From CAIUGU01 sp031398625 (GTDB taxonomy: Bacteria; Pseudomonadota; Gammaproteobacteria; Steroidobacterales; Steroidobacteraceae), in contig JANNNQ010000026.1 in the NCBI GenBank assembly GCA_031398625.1, positions 1 through 6,635 on the forward strand: a stretch of DNA of 6,635 bases, written 5' to 3'. Position 1 is the first letter of the stretch. Every line of letters begins with the position of its first letter. The translations under genes were made by a program, and so were the position numbers. This document shows positions 5,281 to 6,635 of the stretch, piece after piece. The notes beneath the pieces were generated by a model, which was given only the letters and a program-made list of their open reading frames with translations, was not told the DNA's origin and did not search any database.

Positions 5281-5896
5281 TCAGATTACTCGGCCAACAA
5301 CCTCTGTGAAATATTCAAAGAATGGTTGATGCCCCAATCCGGCAACGTACGCATATCCATCTGCATGGTGAATCACCTTGATAGTTGTCTTTTTGGTCAA
5401 ATCAAATTGCTTGGTTGCCCCAAAAGGTTTAATCACAACGGAGTCCGCTTTTGTACTGAGCCTGCCTACATGAGGGCCTGCATACTTACCGTTAGACACC
5501 AAGACCTTGGCGATATCACCTGCGCGATAGTGAGGATTCTTGCCTCTGGGCTTACCCTTAGGAAATCCGTTCTCGTCATTCCCTACTCTCTGGCGCGTCC
5601 CATGTCCTTTACAGGTAATCAGGAGAGGTGTGATGTCCCTCACGTTCAACCACTCCGGTGTAGAGGCTCCCGTGCAGGCCGCATCACCCTAGTGGGATTT
5701 GGTAATCCCCAGTCGAGCGCGATTGAACTTAGTTCTGCCACATGGTCGGAAACACCTCCTCAACGGGGCGATTGCCTTTCTTGAGGTTGCAAGATTCGCA
5801 GGCAAGGCAGAGATTCGACACTCTAGAGCTTCCGCCCCTGGACTTAGGCCGAATATGCTCAATCTGAAGTGGAGGTTCTCTTCGACCGTCACGGCA
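5281..5896 (-). pseudogene. iscB: IscB (RNA-guided nuclease, IS200/IS605-associated) remnant
   Basis: The minus strand carries the second half of an IscB, the ancestor-like relative of Cas9. From 5896 to 5729, one frame reads an HNH nuclease core: PLQIEHIRPKSRGG, then VSNLCLACESCNLKKGNRPVEE, ending in TAA. In intact relatives the motif starts C-x-x-C; here it reads CRDG. From about 5750 a second frame reads GRTKFNRARLGITKSH, a TAG at 5691-5689 where relatives have Trp (KSHW-DAAC), then GDAACTG with the RuvC-III aspartate. It continues through GHGTRQRVGNDENGFP, YRAGDIAKVLV and IHHADGYAYV to the TGA at 5283-5281. The segment between HNH and RuvC-III (some 40-50 residues) is deleted, and the N-terminal RuvC-I, bridge helix and RuvC-II are absent. 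The 122-codon C-terminal frame starting at TTG 5649 is open but is only a fragment. No IS200/IS605 ends or guide RNA were recognised. Confidence 0.85.
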
Positions 5897-6318
5897 TTAT
5901 CGCCGAGCTTGATATTAGCTATCACGAACTTTCCCCCTGCTGAGCTACAGAACTTCTGCCATTGATGACCCAACACAACAGCGTAACCGGTCTAACGGTT
6001 GCAGCAGCTCAAGAAATGCCTGAACCCAGGTTCACAGTGAGACTAACGCAAGGATGTAGATTTAGCAATATTAAAAAGTCGGATCTGTTAGACAGGAGGT
6101 GTCAAAAATCGGGTTTTTAGCTATCTAAGCCAAAGATACTCGATAGGCAATGACACCTTCGAGGAACGTATTCTTAATTAGATGGAAGCGGTGAGCCATG
6201 TAGTTCTGTGAAAGAACTCTGGGAAGACGACGGCCGTGCGCCCCCACAGAAATCGGTCGCCTATTCAGGATGGTTTGATTAGCCGAACAGTCGCCTGCTC
6301 TGCTTCCCTTTCCCCGCC
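5897..6318. other. No recognisable gene; degraded DNA upstream of iscB remnant
   Basis: This stretch should hold the missing 5' part of iscB on the minus strand, but no RuvC-I or bridge-helix motif is readable. A minus frame over 5689-5976 (KFVIANIKLGDNAVTVEE and on) lies in a different frame from the HNH core and matches nothing I know. A 102-codon minus frame (6125-6433) reads HRFHLIKNTFLEG near its end, with no other family support. AAAAATCGGGTTTTT at 6104-6118 is a short hairpin. Confidence 0.4.
5990..6093. repeat. GTCTAAC / GTTAGAC inverted pair, attC-box-like
   Basis: GTCTAAC (5990-5996) fits RYYYAAC, GTTAGAC (6087-6093) fits GTTRRRY, and the two are exact reverse complements 104 bp apart. 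This is what the outer boxes of an attC look like. The left box is followed by GGTTGCAGCAGCTC, also attC-like. However, the inner right arm does not pair with it, so this is at best a degraded site or a coincidence. Confidence 0.25.
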
Positions 6319-6635
6319 TCAAGCCTCTTCCGGCTCCATGCCCAGGGCTCTCAACTGTGCGGCTAGCCGCTCGGCCTGTTGCTGACGCTGAGTCTGCCTG
6401 TCCTACCGCTGGGTCGGCTCGCTGTCGTTCCAACTCGCTTGCTGCTGGCCACTCGGCTTGCCGAGCCTGGAACTCGGAGCATGCGGCTGAGAATTCGAAG
6501 CCTCAAGTCTGGAACTCGGCTCTGCGAGCTGAAGGCTGGGAAGTTCAAGCCATTTTCTCGACTTTCCCGGCTTGGCGCTGGGGAGACAGAGTGCAGAACC
6601 CGGAGTCTGGAGCTGATTGCTGCGCCTGCTGGGCT
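6319..6635 (-). pseudogene. C-terminal coiled-coil remnant of a second Uma2-type gene
   Basis: From 6402 to the TGA at 6321-6319 the minus strand reads RQTQRQQQAERLAAQLRALG then MEPEEA. This matches the layout of the intact Uma2 tail (RLRALGVGPEDL). Upstream, after a shift and a TAG (6405-6403), another frame (6472 to about 6415) reads FQARQAEW and ELERQRA, heptad-like coiled-coil text. Further up, the motif CGAGTTCCAG recurs about 40 bp apart, and scattered QRQAGKVEK and ARRAEFQ fragments lie in shifting frames to the window edge. The nuclease domain would lie beyond 6635 if it still exists. The gene is on the same strand as the intact Uma2 and suggests a former tandem pair with the iscB remnant between them. 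Confidence 0.6.

Noticed and set aside
5326..5965. Plus-strand frames opposite the iscB remnant
   Set aside because: They are antisense to clear IscB motifs on minus and match no family.
6125..6210. ISL3-type transposase fragment (HRFHLIKN on minus)
   Set aside because: Only one short resemblance, with no DDE residues or terminal repeats nearby.

Overview
The window reads as accessory (island-like) DNA of a cyanobacterium. The evidence is indirect. It holds a Uma2-family gene with a glutamate/arginine coiled-coil tail and the remnant of a second one. It also holds a decayed protein of the helix-turn-helix / NB-ARC / WD40 type, ending in the GMNITGVTGL tail that I associate with cyanobacteria, and a broken IscB. 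HIP1-like GCGATCG half-sites are scattered through it. No rRNA, tRNA, CRISPR array or intact transposase was seen. Only three coding regions look intact (1120-1731 +, 1927-3027 +, 4343-5125 -).

Layout. Positions 1-730 hold two strong perfect hairpins and an array of about ten degenerate 21-bp units. In one frame the units spell a heptapeptide of the form G-[LR]-[GP]-Q-T-[LF]-x, so they look like the decayed end of a repeat protein. Positions 729-1013 hold nothing I can name. Positions 1014-1816 are the most interesting part: a glutathione S-transferase (GST) gene lies between two attC-like sites and looks like a complete integron gene cassette (about 1095-1810). The cassette's R'' box is complementary at 6 of 7 positions to the box its own left end would form when circularised. 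Directly after the second attC, a promoter-like TATAAT, a good Shine-Dalgarno sequence and a TTG start lead into a 366-aa protein. It joins an N-terminal EVE/PUA-like domain to a probable PD-(D/E)XK nuclease-like C-terminus and is a candidate modification-dependent restriction or defence factor. It may be the next cassette.

Positions 3028-3367 are intergenic and contain an 84-nt imperfect hairpin. Positions 3368-4333 are a wreck of an NB-ARC/WD40 protein: an N-terminal HTH, a P-loop, the end of the NB-ARC region and the last WD40 blade survive, joined by internal deletions and frameshifts. On the minus strand follow an intact Uma2 gene (convergent with the wreck), an IscB pseudogene (HNH and C-terminal parts, with a frameshift, a deletion and a TGG-to-TAG nonsense change), and the C-terminal coiled coil of a second, decayed Uma2 gene that runs off the right edge.

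The three intact genes do not form an obvious pathway. The window looks like a site where cassettes and mobile or defence-related genes arrive and decay. No integron integrase is present, so the attC pair is either a CALIN-type (integrase-less) cluster or part of a longer array outside the window.
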